Below, piece by piece: positions 8,198 through 17,215 of a stretch of 64,000 nt of DNA. The stretch lies in the NCBI RefSeq assembly GCF_037969875.1, contig NZ_CP150218.1, forward strand, positions 1,612,001 to 1,676,000, written 5' to 3'. The notes under the pieces were generated by a model. It saw nothing but the letters and a program-made list of their open reading frames with translations. It ran no database searches and was not told the origin of the DNA. Made by a program: the position numbers and the translations under genes. Every line of letters begins with the position of its first letter. Within the stretch, counting starts at the first letter, position 1. The stretch is from Paenibacillus sp. FSL R7-0337 (GTDB taxonomy: Bacteria; Bacillota; Bacilli; Paenibacillales; Paenibacillaceae).

Positions 8198-9802
8198 TTA
8201 TTCTGTAATCGACAGCGGATAGAAACGGATCACTTCATCCGGGTAGAAGGCGTAGCCGCTGATCTTGTTGCTCATACCGACAATGCGGTTATATTCGTAG
8301 AGATACGCCCAAGGTGCTTCTGTCGTGATGATCTCCTGAGCCTGCTTGTAGAGCTCTGTGCGCTTCGCCGTATCTGTCTCCAGGTTCGCCTGCTCCCACA
8401 GCTTGTCTACTTCAGCGTTCTGGTAGTTGATATAGTTGGAAGAGCCCTTGCCGTACAGCAGGAAGCCGAGGTGATAGCCGGGATCATTGACGAATGAAGT
8501 CCATTTAGAGATATAAGAGGTCAGATTATTGGTCTTCTGCTGCTCCAGGAACTGGGCACGGGCCAGCTTGTTGATCTTCATGTTGACTCCGATTTTGGCC
8601 AGCTCGGCCTGGATCAGGACCGCATCATCTTCCCAGTCATCGAAGCCGGAGCCCAGCGTGAAGTCGAAGTCAACGCCCTTCTCATAGCCTGCTTCCTTCA
8701 GCAGCGCCTTGGCCTTGTCGAGATTGTACTCATACACATAGCCTGCATCAGTGAAGCCTGGTGTGTTGCTCGCTACCGCACTCTTCATCTGCTTGGCCTG
8801 GCCGTACATGACCCCGCTCAGCAGCTGATCGTAAGGAATCGCATAGTTGATCGCCTGACGGACTTTTACATTATCGAATGGCTTAACCTTGTTGTTCATG
8901 GCGAAGAACAAAATCCGGTTACTCGCATTGGAAGCGACCGTCAGCGCCGAATTGCTCTCCAGCGTGGATACATCCTTCGGAGGAATCTCAATCGCCATGT
9001 CTACATCGCCCTTACCCAGCAGCAGCACGCGGTTCGAGGCTTCCTTGGTGAACTTCAGAGTTACCTTGCCGAGGCTTGGCGCACCCTGCCAGTAGCTATC
9101 ATTAGCGGTGAAAACAGCTTCGGTAGCCGGGTCCCACTTCGTAAGCTTGAACGGGCCGGAGCCGGCTGCATTCGTCTTCAGGTAGTCTGCGCCCTGTGCT
9201 TCCACCGTCTTCTGGTCCACAATGGAGAAGGTGTACATCGCCAGAATCTGCAGGAAATTATGATTGGCATTCGTCAAGGTCACTTCAACCGTCGAAGGGT
9301 CTTTTACCGCAACCGATTTAATGGATGCCATACCGTAGAGGAAGCTGCCGGAGCTGGACTTCGCCACACGTTCAAAAGAGTACGCCACCGCCTCGGCATC
9401 CACCGGATTGCCGCTCTGGAAGCTCACGCCGGATTTCAGCTTGAACGTGTACACCGTGTTGTCAGCATTCACTTCCCAGCTCTCAGCGAGCATGGGCTTG
9501 ATGTCTTCGGTATTGGCGATGCTGGCGCCATTCTCGGTCTTGATGCCGTAGGTGACCAGCTGATCATAGGCGGCCAGCACAAGTGTATCGGAGGTCAGAT
9601 CATTGGCTTCCGCCGGGTCGAGCGTGGTGCCGCCCTCGGAATAGGCCACCGTCAGGTTCTTTTTGACCGGGGCAGCCGTTGCTGCTGCGGTATCTGTTCC
9701 CGCCGAAGTGGCAGCAGGGGTCTGCGGATTGGCGCTGCTGGCGCATCCGGCAAGCATGATTGAAAAAGCGACGAGTGTGGACAACAGTTTAACTTTTTTC
9801 AT
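8198..9802 (-). CDS. Peptide ABC transporter substrate-binding lipoprotein (family 5, DppE/OppA)
   Basis: 534 residues from the ATG at 9802 (AAAAGGGAGG upstream). The lipoprotein signal ends in IMLAGC, with the lipidated Cys at about residue 20, then a Ser/Thr/Ala-rich linker to residue 48. The SBP_bac_5 domain follows: LTVAYSEGGTTLDPAEAND at the start, KPMLAESWEVNADNTVYTFKLKSG with spaces as in DppA, and DNVKVRQAINYAIPYDQLL. It delivers a di- or oligopeptide, or a related solute such as an opine, to the permease encoded just upstream. A 147-bp gap to dppC suits a highly expressed binding protein. Confidence 0.92.
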   Translation of the reverse strand: MKKVKLLSTLVAFSIMLAGCASSANPQTPAATSAGTDTAAATAAPVKKNLTVAYSEGGTTLDPAEANDLTSDTLVLAAYDQLVTYGIKTENGASIANTEDIKPMLAESWEVNADNTVYTFKLKSGVSFQSGNPVDAEAVAYSFERVAKSSSGSFLYGMASIKSVAVKDPSTVEVTLTNANHNFLQILAMYTFSIVDQKTVEAQGADYLKTNAAGSGPFKLTKWDPATEAVFTANDSYWQGAPSLGKVTLKFTKEASNRVLLLGKGDVDMAIEIPPKDVSTLESNSALTVASNASNRILFFAMNNKVKPFDNVKVRQAINYAIPYDQLLSGVMYGQAKQMKSAVASNTPGFTDAGYVYEYNLDKAKALLKEAGYEKGVDFDFTLGSGFDDWEDDAVLIQAELAKIGVNMKINKLARAQFLEQQKTNNLTSYISKWTSFVNDPGYHLGFLLYGKGSSNYINYQNAEVDKLWEQANLETDTAKRTELYKQAQEIITTEAPWAYLYEYNRIVGMSNKISGYAFYPDEVIRFYPLSITE

Positions 9803-9949
9803 CGGGTAATTCCTCCCTTTTCTATATCCTGCTTGCATAACAACTACTTGTGCTGCTGATGATTATCTGCCGCCTTACGTTCCAGCTGACGTTAATCTAT
9901 CTATCTCTATCGGGGATGGGGCAGCCTTGGGGGATTCCCCTGCTCCGCC

Positions 9950-10846
9950 TCATTTCCCCGAACGCAACCGCGGGTCAAGCACATCCCGGAATCCGTCTCC
10001 GAGTAAGTTGAAGCCTAAGATAGAGGTGGCAATGCCGAGGCCTGGAAAAGTAACCAGCCACCATTGCCCGGAAATGATATATTCCCGGCCTTCAGAGATC
10101 ATCGCGCCCCATTCGGCAATCGGGGGTCTGACCCCCAGCCCCAGGAAGCTGAGACTGGACGCGGTCAGGATGGCGAAGCCCATCCCTAGCGTAGCCTGCA
10201 CCATTAGCGGAGCCAGAGCATTCGGCAGAATGTGGCGGTACAGAATGACTCTATCCTTCACACCAATGGCACGGCTGGCTTCGATATACTCCTTCTCCCG
10301 CAGCGAGACCGTCTGGCCGAACATCAGCCGGGCGAATTCGGGAATGCCGACAATGCCGACGGCGATCATTGCGCTGCTGAGTCCGGCGCCTATCGAGGCC
10401 GCAATCGCCATCGACAAGACCAGTGACGGGAAGGACAACAATACATCCATGACCCGCATGATGATGGTTCCGGTCCGGCCGCCGTAGTAAGCGGCAATCC
10501 CGCCCAGCGGCATCCCGATCAGGAAGGAGATCGAGACCGCGATCAGGCCGGTCCAGATACTGATCCGTGCGCCGTACAGCACCCGGCTGAGAATATCCCG
10601 GCCGAAGTTGTCGGTTCCGAACCAATGGCTGCCGGAGGGCGGCTGCAGCTTGCTCGCCATATCCGTGACAAACGGATCATGCGGAGCCAGCCAGGGGGCG
10701 AAGATGGCTACCACGGTCCAGATTAGGATGAAGGTCAGCCCGATGGCCGCCAGGCGGTTGTGCAACAGCAGGGATAATAGGGTCCGGGGCTTGGCCGGTG
10801 CCGGCTTCGCCGGGCTGCCCTGTGCTGAATGTGCTGCAGTGCTCAC
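9950..10846 (-). CDS. Peptide ABC transporter permease, DppC/OppC type
   Basis: 298 residues from a GTG at 10846 (GAGGAGGAG upstream). The OppC N-terminal segment ends in PFVTDMASKLQPPSGSHWFGTDNFGRDILSR-type sequence, the hallmark of DppC/OppC. Six membrane segments follow, with the EAA loop EASRAIGVKDRVILYRHILPNALAP. Forms the channel with the DppB-type protein encoded 30 bp upstream. Confidence 0.92.
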   Translation of the reverse strand: MSTAAHSAQGSPAKPAPAKPRTLLSLLLHNRLAAIGLTFILIWTVVAIFAPWLAPHDPFVTDMASKLQPPSGSHWFGTDNFGRDILSRVLYGARISIWTGLIAVSISFLIGMPLGGIAAYYGGRTGTIIMRVMDVLLSFPSLVLSMAIAASIGAGLSSAMIAVGIVGIPEFARLMFGQTVSLREKEYIEASRAIGVKDRVILYRHILPNALAPLMVQATLGMGFAILTASSLSFLGLGVRPPIAEWGAMISEGREYIISGQWWLVTFPGLGIATSILGFNLLGDGFRDVLDPRLRSGK

Positions 10847-10876
10847 AAGCAATCTCCTCCTCTCACACAAGCTGTT

Positions 10877-11887
10877 CTATTCATAACGGATTCTCGGGTC
10901 AATGAACCCGTAGATCAGATCGACCGCCAGGTTAATTCCGCAGTAGAGCACGGCACTGACCAGGGTGAACGCCTGGATTGGCGCGTAATCCGCTGCCAGG
11001 ATGGAGTCGGTGACATAGCCGCCGATTCCCGGCCAGGAGAAGATCGTCTCCGTGATGACCGCGCCGCCCATCAGGAAGCCGAACTGGAGTCCGAGCACTG
11101 TTAACGTGGGAATCAGCGCATTGACCAGTGCGTGCTTGTAGATGACGGCCGATTCCCGCAGCCCCTTGGCCCGGGCGGTGCGGACGAAATCCTGATCGAC
11201 CACCTCCAGCATACTGGAGCGGGTCATCCGGGCGATGATCGCCATCGTTCCGGTACTGAGGCAGATCGCCGGAAGCAGCAGATGCGCGAGACTGCTTTTG
11301 AGTGCGGCGCTATCTGCGGAGAGCAAACTGTCCAGTACATACAGCCCGGTGATATGCACCGGCGGGTTAAGATCCCCGCTGATCCGTCCCATCGGCGCCG
11401 GTGCCCAGCCCAGAATGGAGTAGAAGATATAGATGAACATCAGTCCGAGCCAGAAGATCGGCACACAAGCACCTATCAGGGAGAACACACGCGAGATATG
11501 ATCCAGCAGGGATTCCTTACGGGTAGCAGCCACAATGCCTACCGGAATGGCGATTAGAACCGCAATCAGGATGCTGGCCAGAGTCAGCTCAATCGTAGCC
11601 GGGAAGCGCGAGGTCAGGTCACTTGCGACCGAATGTCCGGTGTGATAGGCATAGCCGATATCGCCTTGCAGCAGCTGCCCGATGTAAGCGAAGAACTGGA
11701 TATACAGCGGCTTGTCCAGCCCCATATCCTGGCGGATCTTGTTCACAATCTCCTCTGGAGCCTGCTCTCCGGCCAGCATAATCGCAGGATCGCCCGGCAG
11801 GACTCTCGACAGGATGAAGGTAATGACGATAATGCCGAGCAAGGCTGGAATCATCTGCACCAATCTTTTTAATGTATAAGCAAACAA
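10877..11887 (-). CDS. Peptide ABC transporter permease, DppB/OppB type
   Basis: 336 residues from a TTG start (AAGGGGG eight bases upstream). N-terminal LKRLVQMIPALLGIIVITFILSR with LPGDPA is the DppB/OppB signature; the EAA loop is RTARAKGLRESAVIYKHALVNAL. First gene of the six-gene transport operon. The 160 bp upstream of it, down to the terminator of the PucR-type gene, should contain the operon promoter, but no convincing -35/-10 pair was found. Confidence 0.92.
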   Translation of the reverse strand: MFAYTLKRLVQMIPALLGIIVITFILSRVLPGDPAIMLAGEQAPEEIVNKIRQDMGLDKPLYIQFFAYIGQLLQGDIGYAYHTGHSVASDLTSRFPATIELTLASILIAVLIAIPVGIVAATRKESLLDHISRVFSLIGACVPIFWLGLMFIYIFYSILGWAPAPMGRISGDLNPPVHITGLYVLDSLLSADSAALKSSLAHLLLPAICLSTGTMAIIARMTRSSMLEVVDQDFVRTARAKGLRESAVIYKHALVNALIPTLTVLGLQFGFLMGGAVITETIFSWPGIGGYVTDSILAADYAPIQAFTLVSAVLYCGINLAVDLIYGFIDPRIRYE

Positions 11888-12046
11888 TGAATCAACCCCC
11901 TTACGACTTCTGTGCCAATGATGCTGCGCCTTAGCTTTCGAACAACTTCCGCTCTCATGTCAGGTACTGCGTGTTTCCTTTGCCTTATTAAAGTGTTGAG
12001 CTAATTCTACATAGAATTTCACAGCCCCTCTACGTCCCGTTCAGCT

Positions 12047-12078
12047 AAAAAAATGCACAACCGTTTGTCGGTTGTGCA
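12047..12078 (-). terminator. Rho-independent terminator of the PucR-type regulator
   Basis: Minus strand perfect ten-base stem TGCACAACCG / CGGTTGTGCA with a five-base loop, followed by seven T (12053-12047). It separates the regulator from the transport operon although both are on the same strand. Confidence 0.9.
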
Positions 12079-12140
12079 CTATCAAGGACTACGAATGTTA
12101 CATTTACTCACATGACATTCCAGAATTCTTCCAACGACGC

Positions 12141-13667
12141 CTATTTTTCCTGGAGGTAGTAGTAAATCAGGCACAAATGACAGACGAACTGCTCGCGCGG
12201 ATCATTCAGATCGAAGCCGGTGATATCCCGAATCCGCTCCAGCCGGTATTTAACGGAGTTGCGGTGGATATAGAGGCTGTTCGCTGTCTCAATCAGACTG
12301 CCCCGGCATTCCAGATAATGATAGAAGGTCAGCAGCATATTGCTGTCATGCTCCTGGTCGTATTGCAGCAGCTTGCCCAGCTTACGCTCGAACAGCCGCT
12401 CGAATCCGGGACCGCCAAGCCCCTCCAGCAGATGATAGACCTCCATCTCTTCATAGCGGGTGATCCCGCCGGGACCTTGCCCCAGCCTTCTGGAGATGGA
12501 CAGCGCTTTGCGCGCCTCGTTGTAGCTGGTGTGGATGTCCCACAGATATTCCGAGGTGCCGATGCCGCAGCGGTAGGTGCTTAAGCCTTCTGTCTTGTCC
12601 TCCAGCCAGCCGCGCAGCGTATTCTCCCACGGCTCCTCTGCGTCACCGCCCGGCGTGAACCTGCGCCCCTCCTGCGTAGGCAGGAACAGCACCGCCCGGC
12701 TCGAACGGTACTCTGCGTGCGGTGTGACCCCGCGCTTCTTCGCCTCCCGCTCCAGCAGCCGGTTCACCGTCTCCTCGCTCGGCGCCGTCTCCCCTTCAAT
12801 GACGGCCACCTCCCACTTGTGCTCCGGGTTCATCCCGAGCTGGCGGGCCCGCCGCTGGACCTCATGTCTCGACGGCAGCGGTGGAGTCAGCAGCTCATCG
12901 ATGAAGTTGCCGCGCAGCCGGAATTCCGTATCCTCGGCTACCTTACGCCGCATCAGTTCAAGGGCAAAGACAAGCCGGGCCTGCTCGATGCCCACCTCTT
13001 CCATATCATCGAGCCGCTCCTTGTGGACGAGCAGCCGGGCAACCGTCCGGCGGTCCACATGGATGTTCCAGCTCAGCGGTGCGGCGCTCTGAGTCCAGTC
13101 ATAATCTGCCGGTGAGGATACAATAATCTTCCGCTCCGTATCCACGAGTGCCACCGGGGCCTTAAGGAACTCCGCCACACTATCGCTGACCGCCTGAATG
13201 CCGCTGTTCTCCAGCACCATGGTGGTCAGCGTGCGGTAGACCTCCTCCGCCCGGCGCAGCAGCATCGCCTGCCGCCCCAGCAGCAGCTCCATCACCGGCT
13301 GGGTGATATCCGTGTAGGGAATCTCGGGCGGAATTTCCACAATAGGCAGACCGCAGGCATTGCTGGCCTCGATGGCTCCCTGCGGGATCTCCTTCAGGAA
13401 GCGGGCCGGCTTGATCGCCAGCGCCGCTGCGCCCAGATTATCGAGCGTGTAGATCACCTCGGTCAGCAGTGAAGGATCATGCCGGATCGAATAGGCTGTC
13501 GTCAGCAGCATCACCCCTTCGCTGATCCAGCCCTTCAGATCCGGAACCTCCATAATATCGACGAACCGCACCACCCGGTCCAGCCCCTGCTCCCCGCTGA
13601 TGACCTTCGCTTTCCCTAGCACCGAGAGCTCCATTAGCTCCCGCAGCGTAATTCCTCGTGTATTCAC
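12141..13667 (-). CDS. PucR family transcriptional regulator
   Basis: 508 residues from a GTG at 13667 (GGAGGCGGAAGG upstream). The N-terminal PucR domain (about 5-125) begins ITLRELMELSVLGKAKVISG and includes the family's DIMEVPDLKGWISEGVMLLTT. A GGDEF-like middle segment follows, then the C-terminal PucR HTH (about 450-505): LIETANSLYIHRNSVKYRLERI and DLNDPREQFVCHL. PucR regulators activate purine, urate or amino-acid catabolic genes in response to a pathway compound. It lies between the peptide transporter operon and the racemase/aminopeptidase operon, so it probably controls one or both. The ligand is unknown. Confidence 0.88.
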   Translation of the reverse strand: MNTRGITLRELMELSVLGKAKVISGEQGLDRVVRFVDIMEVPDLKGWISEGVMLLTTAYSIRHDPSLLTEVIYTLDNLGAAALAIKPARFLKEIPQGAIEASNACGLPIVEIPPEIPYTDITQPVMELLLGRQAMLLRRAEEVYRTLTTMVLENSGIQAVSDSVAEFLKAPVALVDTERKIIVSSPADYDWTQSAAPLSWNIHVDRRTVARLLVHKERLDDMEEVGIEQARLVFALELMRRKVAEDTEFRLRGNFIDELLTPPLPSRHEVQRRARQLGMNPEHKWEVAVIEGETAPSEETVNRLLEREAKKRGVTPHAEYRSSRAVLFLPTQEGRRFTPGGDAEEPWENTLRGWLEDKTEGLSTYRCGIGTSEYLWDIHTSYNEARKALSISRRLGQGPGGITRYEEMEVYHLLEGLGGPGFERLFERKLGKLLQYDQEHDSNMLLTFYHYLECRGSLIETANSLYIHRNSVKYRLERIRDITGFDLNDPREQFVCHLCLIYYYLQEK

Positions 13668-14380
13668 CCTTCCGCCTCCCTCTGCTGTCTTCAGTATTTC
13701 ATGATTTTTCCTGAAATATGCCACATCTCTGCCGCCAGCCACTTTTTGCGTTCCCGCTAGTTTATCAGAGATTCCCGCCGAGCCACAGGAAAATCATATC
13801 CAGTTGGCGATATTTTCGGTGTGAAAACGCATTAGGAATAAATTGGATGAGGGCGGAAGAATGAGAAGCGATTGCAAGAGGCGGAGTATGGCGGAGTGGA
13901 TCAAAAGGATCTATCTCTCACCAACTCCCAAATGGCCGCTCCTATAGTCCCTACGTCTCTGCCCCCTCCCCCACCAATTACGAGCGTGGAGCACGTTTCG
14001 CCGGATTCAAAGGGATTTATCCCTTTGGTTACGGACGGCAGATGTATGCAGATATGTTACCTATGGCAAAGTGCTCTAACCCATTTAGTTACTCAACATC
14101 TTCTGGCTCTTTCCCATCCTATAGCTATTGTCCATACTCTCTATGTACCTGACCAACTATAACTCACTAGGTTACTCTCCTAACTAGCTGTTCTATTCAG
14201 CACAGCTAAGCTCAACAATTCGACGGATCTGTAAGTAACCGTTCCCTAATTTGTCTCCCCTCCCATTCACTGAACACATGAAATGCCAAATGTTACTCAA
14301 AAGATACTCATCCACGCCGCCCCACTCTCCTGCTTCCCCAAAGCTCTCCCCCGCCAATACTCCCCTCATAGTCAATCTGC
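13668..14380. other. Intergenic stretch without a recognisable gene
   Basis: About 700 bp upstream of the PucR-type gene. A GATAAACT sequence near 13760 on the minus strand may be part of that gene's promoter. One unit related to the 51-bp repeats lies at 14003-14030 (ATTCAAAGGGATTTATCCC). The short frames here have no family resemblance and no ribosome sites. Confidence 0.6.
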
Positions 14381-14382
14381 CC

Positions 14383-14562
14383 AATTCAGGGGCACTAATG
14401 CTTCTCATTCGCTCCTTTTGCCCGCATACGCCGAATTCAGGGGCACTTGTGCTTCTCATTCGCTCCTTTTGCCCGCATACGCCGAATTCAGGGGGCACTT
14501 GTGCTCCTCATTCGCTCCCTTTGCCCGCTTACGCCGAATTCAGGGGCACTTGTGCTCCTCTA
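14383..14562. repeat. Tandem array A: four units of a 51-bp repeat
   Basis: Units start (AATTCAGGGGCAC...) at 14383, 14434, 14485 and 14537: spacings 51, 51 and 52, the last due to one extra G. Each has the core GGGGCACTTGTGC, containing the palindrome GCAC-TT-GTGC; the first unit is diverged (GGGGCACTAATGC). On the minus strand every unit carries AAAGGAGCGAATG, a ribosome-site-like sequence next to an ATG, and the 17-codon unit reads MRSTSAPEFGVCGQKER. Related arrays are at 25531-25765 and 25801-25985. Confidence 0.85.
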
Positions 14563-14743
14563 ATCCCCTAACCACAAAGAAGCGTCCCCTGCCCTGAGCC
14601 AGGAGGAACGCTTTGAAGAGATCAGCTATTAGTTTGCCACACATTGATTTTCACGCATTATTTGCCACACATCGCCTACATACGTAGTCTGCCCACACTT
14701 ACAGGAAAAGCGAGTTTCAACAAACCGTCCAACACAAGGCTAA

Positions 14744-15415
14744 CTACGAGCGGCGCACATCTCCCGCAGCAGAAGTTCCTGAAGCTGAGGCTGACGCTGA
14801 GGCAGCCGCACCGAGGCAAAGAATCGGATCGAACGCGCGAATGCCCAGCCGTTCTTCCAGCTCCGCCGCCAGCCCGATGGTGGCGAAGCCGGTGCACGCC
14901 AGCACCAGAACTTCGGCGCCGCGCTCCACGAGCCGGGCGGCACCGGCCAGCGCGCCTGCCCGTCCGGCGGGCGTGCCCAGATCCAGCGTGGTCGTCACGC
15001 CGTCGGGGCGGTCCATGCCAATATAAGCCCCGCCGAGAATGCCGCGGATGAGCGGCGGCACCTCTTCCAGAATCGTCAGCACGCCCACCCGGTTGCTGTA
15101 CGCCATAGCCATATGGGCCGCGCAGGAGCCTGCTCCCAGCACAGGAACATTCACCGCCTCTCTGGCTTCTGCCAAGGCCGGATCAGCAGCACAGCTGATG
15201 CCGATTGCCGTGCAGCCCTGCTGCTCCAGTTCCCGCGCAAGTGAGATAATCTTCGGAATGGATTCCGCCTCTGTCTGCGCATCATACACACCCTGAGGCT
15301 GATCCGGGATGCAGCGGCTTATCACCGGCAGACCGTACCGCCGCTCAATAAGATCCCCATGTAACTGAATTGCGGAGCTCTCCTGCAATGTAATAACACG
15401 TATGATTCCAAGCAT
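14744..15415 (-). CDS. Aspartate/glutamate (hydantoin) racemase family protein
   Basis: 223 residues from the ATG at 15415 (GGGGGAGA upstream). The two catalytic cysteines of the Asp/Glu racemase fold are likely those in GCTAIGISCAADPA (about 75-88) and VLVLACTGFATIG (about 175-187). Family members racemise aspartate, glutamate, hydantoins or allantoin, or act as maleate isomerases. It is the last gene of the DUF1177-aroM-M29 operon, 57 bp after the aminopeptidase gene. The C-terminus is a low-complexity Ala/Ser tail (AAASASASASGTSAAG), unusual for the family. Confidence 0.82.
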   Translation of the reverse strand: MLGIIRVITLQESSAIQLHGDLIERRYGLPVISRCIPDQPQGVYDAQTEAESIPKIISLARELEQQGCTAIGISCAADPALAEAREAVNVPVLGAGSCAAHMAMAYSNRVGVLTILEEVPPLIRGILGGAYIGMDRPDGVTTTLDLGTPAGRAGALAGAARLVERGAEVLVLACTGFATIGLAAELEERLGIRAFDPILCLGAAASASASASGTSAAGDVRRS

Positions 15416-15472
15416 CCTGTCTCCCCCTACTCCAGTAAAGTGCGTGAATGCCTCTTGTAGCAATAACAGCAA

Positions 15473-16417
15473 TTACAGCAATTCCCCAGCCTGCATAATC
15501 AGCTTGTCGTCGATGTACACATCCGGCTTCATGACCACAGCATCAATATGTACACCAGCCGCCACAACTCCGCCGAACGTATTATTGCTGCCAAAAGCCA
15601 CATGGATCGTCCCGTACACCTTCTCATCCTCCAGCACCACACCTGTGATCCGGGCCTTGTTGTTGGTCCCGATGCCGAATTCGCCAAGCAGCCTGCCATC
15701 GCCATCTCCAAGCATGTCCAGCAGCTTCCCGCCATGCTCCCCGTCGGCATGAACCAGCCGGCCATGCTCCACGGTCAACACCATCGGGCCGTCCAAAGCA
15801 CCGATCCCTGCAACCGAGCCATCCACTTTAATCTGGCCCGTAGCAGTGCCTTCCAGCGGCGCAATATAAGCTTCACCGGAGGGCAGATTGCCGGACTCTC
15901 CCGGATTTAGATATAATCCGGTACTGAGAATACCATCCCGGCCGTCAATAGAGAAACTAAGAACCAGACCTTCCTTCTCCACACGCACCCGGCTGCCCGC
16001 AGACAATAGCGCAGCAACCTGCTCGGTCAGTGCCTTAACCTGCCCATAATCCGCAGTAATCGCCCCGTGGCTGAACATATCATCGGTGATTCCCGGCATG
16101 GTCGCTACCCGGGTTCCCGCTGCGGCTGCCTGCTTGCGCGCCGCCGTATGTGTCATCGAGTGGGTCGTAATACATACGGCCACATCTGCCTTAGCCATAG
16201 CTTCGGCAACCGGAGCCGGTGGCTCCTCCCCCGATCTGCTCCGCGGCTGCATGACCAGCAGCATCGATTCCGCTCCCAGCCGCTTGCCTGCCTCATAGAC
16301 CGACTCGGCCAGATCACGCTTATCATCGTCGGCTACTACAGCCAGCAGTTCTCCGCTGGCAAGCCCGAGACAATCCTTAAGAACATTCATGCTAATTCCG
16401 ATTCTTGCTTCACTCAT
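15473..16417 (-). CDS. M29 family (AmpS/PepS-like) aminopeptidase
   Basis: 314 residues from the ATG at 16417, with GGGAGG eight bases upstream; an ATG six bases earlier would touch the ribosome site. The C-terminal half has the dinuclear metal motifs of thermophilic M29 aminopeptidases: EFGIGTNNKARITG, HVAFGSNNTFGG and AAGVHIDAVV. The N-terminal half has the family ITTHSMTHTAARKQA segment. Members release N-terminal amino acids from short peptides. At 314 residues it is shorter than classical M29 enzymes (about 400), matching the shorter leucyl aminopeptidase branch. It lies 17 bp after aroM. Confidence 0.8.
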   Translation of the reverse strand: MSEARIGISMNVLKDCLGLASGELLAVVADDDKRDLAESVYEAGKRLGAESMLLVMQPRSRSGEEPPAPVAEAMAKADVAVCITTHSMTHTAARKQAAAAGTRVATMPGITDDMFSHGAITADYGQVKALTEQVAALLSAGSRVRVEKEGLVLSFSIDGRDGILSTGLYLNPGESGNLPSGEAYIAPLEGTATGQIKVDGSVAGIGALDGPMVLTVEHGRLVHADGEHGGKLLDMLGDGDGRLLGEFGIGTNNKARITGVVLEDEKVYGTIHVAFGSNNTFGGVVAAGVHIDAVVMKPDVYIDDKLIMQAGELL

Positions 16418-16434
16418 CTTCATTTCCTCCCGAA

Positions 16435-17103
16435 TTACACCATTTCTGCTACCAGCTTGCCCATCAGGGCATTGGACAGCACGGCGGGCACTCCTGCGGA
16501 GGCCGCCCACTGTCTATGCTGCTCCACATATCCCATACAGTCAAGTACGATCACGTCCGCATGATCCTGCAGACGCTCTGCTGCGGCGCGAAAATCCGCT
16601 TCCGTACCCGTATAAGGTGAAGCCGCTGCGAACGGAAGCCGCACTCCGGCTCCTGCGAATTTCTCAATCATTGCGTCCTCCTGCTCGGGCAAAGGGCCAA
16701 TCAATCCCAGACGGCGCCCGTCCAGCATTGCCTGCACGACCGGCGGGATGATCCGATCCGGCTCAATCAGATGGGCAACAGATGTATGCAGCCCCGGAAA
16801 AACTCCTGTGCAAGCCAGCAGGATCGTCCGAATCCCAGCGGCTTCCATAGCATCAATCTTCCCTTGCAGAACAGACTGTATCCGCTCCCGGGAGATCACC
16901 GCAGCAGACCCGTCTGTCATACGGGTGGTCAGCACATACTCCCCCGGGGCCGGATTGTAGTACTCCTTAACCTGTTCAGCCGTGAACCCGTCCAGCACCC
17001 CGGATTGTACCAGTCCCGCCTTGCCTTCCAGGTATTTCTCAATGATAGGCGCGACATCCTGCCTGGGCGCTTGCCCAATTGTAATCAGCCCGATATTCTT
17101 CAT
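16435..17103 (-). CDS. AroM family protein
   Basis: 222 residues. The start KNIGLITIGQAPRQDVAPII is the AroM family hallmark. The protein has the same broad fold as Asp/Glu racemases, with cysteines in ILLACTGVFPGL and DVIVLDCMGYVEQHRQ that could play the two-base catalytic role. AroM of E. coli has no known function. GGAGGG precedes the ATG. It lies between DUF1177 and M29 genes, suggesting a role in the same amino-acid or peptide pathway rather than in aromatic synthesis. Confidence 0.83.
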   Translation of the reverse strand: MKNIGLITIGQAPRQDVAPIIEKYLEGKAGLVQSGVLDGFTAEQVKEYYNPAPGEYVLTTRMTDGSAAVISRERIQSVLQGKIDAMEAAGIRTILLACTGVFPGLHTSVAHLIEPDRIIPPVVQAMLDGRRLGLIGPLPEQEDAMIEKFAGAGVRLPFAAASPYTGTEADFRAAAERLQDHADVIVLDCMGYVEQHRQWAASAGVPAVLSNALMGKLVAEMV

Positions 17104-17162
17104 CCTTATCCCTCCAGACGCTATGGGTTACAGCCAAGCTGTGTTAACCTGTGCTAACAGAG

Positions 17163-17189
17163 CAGGCGCTGAAGAAAGCTCAGCGCCTG
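17163..17189 (-). other. Perfect hairpin in the spacer between DUF1177 and aroM genes
   Basis: CAGGCGCTGA / TCAGCGCCTG, ten pairs, seven-base loop, 27 bp after the DUF1177 stop on the minus strand. No T-run follows, so it is more likely an RNA processing or partial-termination site than a full terminator. A TGTACATGTACA palindrome lies next to it (17192-17203). Confidence 0.6.
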
Positions 17190-17215
17190 ACTGTACATGT
17201 ACATCTGTTATCTTG

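Noticed and set aside
13872..14162. 96-residue plus-strand frame
   Set aside because: Poly-proline and unrelated composition, no ribosome site, includes a repeat unit.
14193..14597. Open frames over array A on both strands
   Set aside because: Same reason: repeat-derived frames with no ends resembling a protein.
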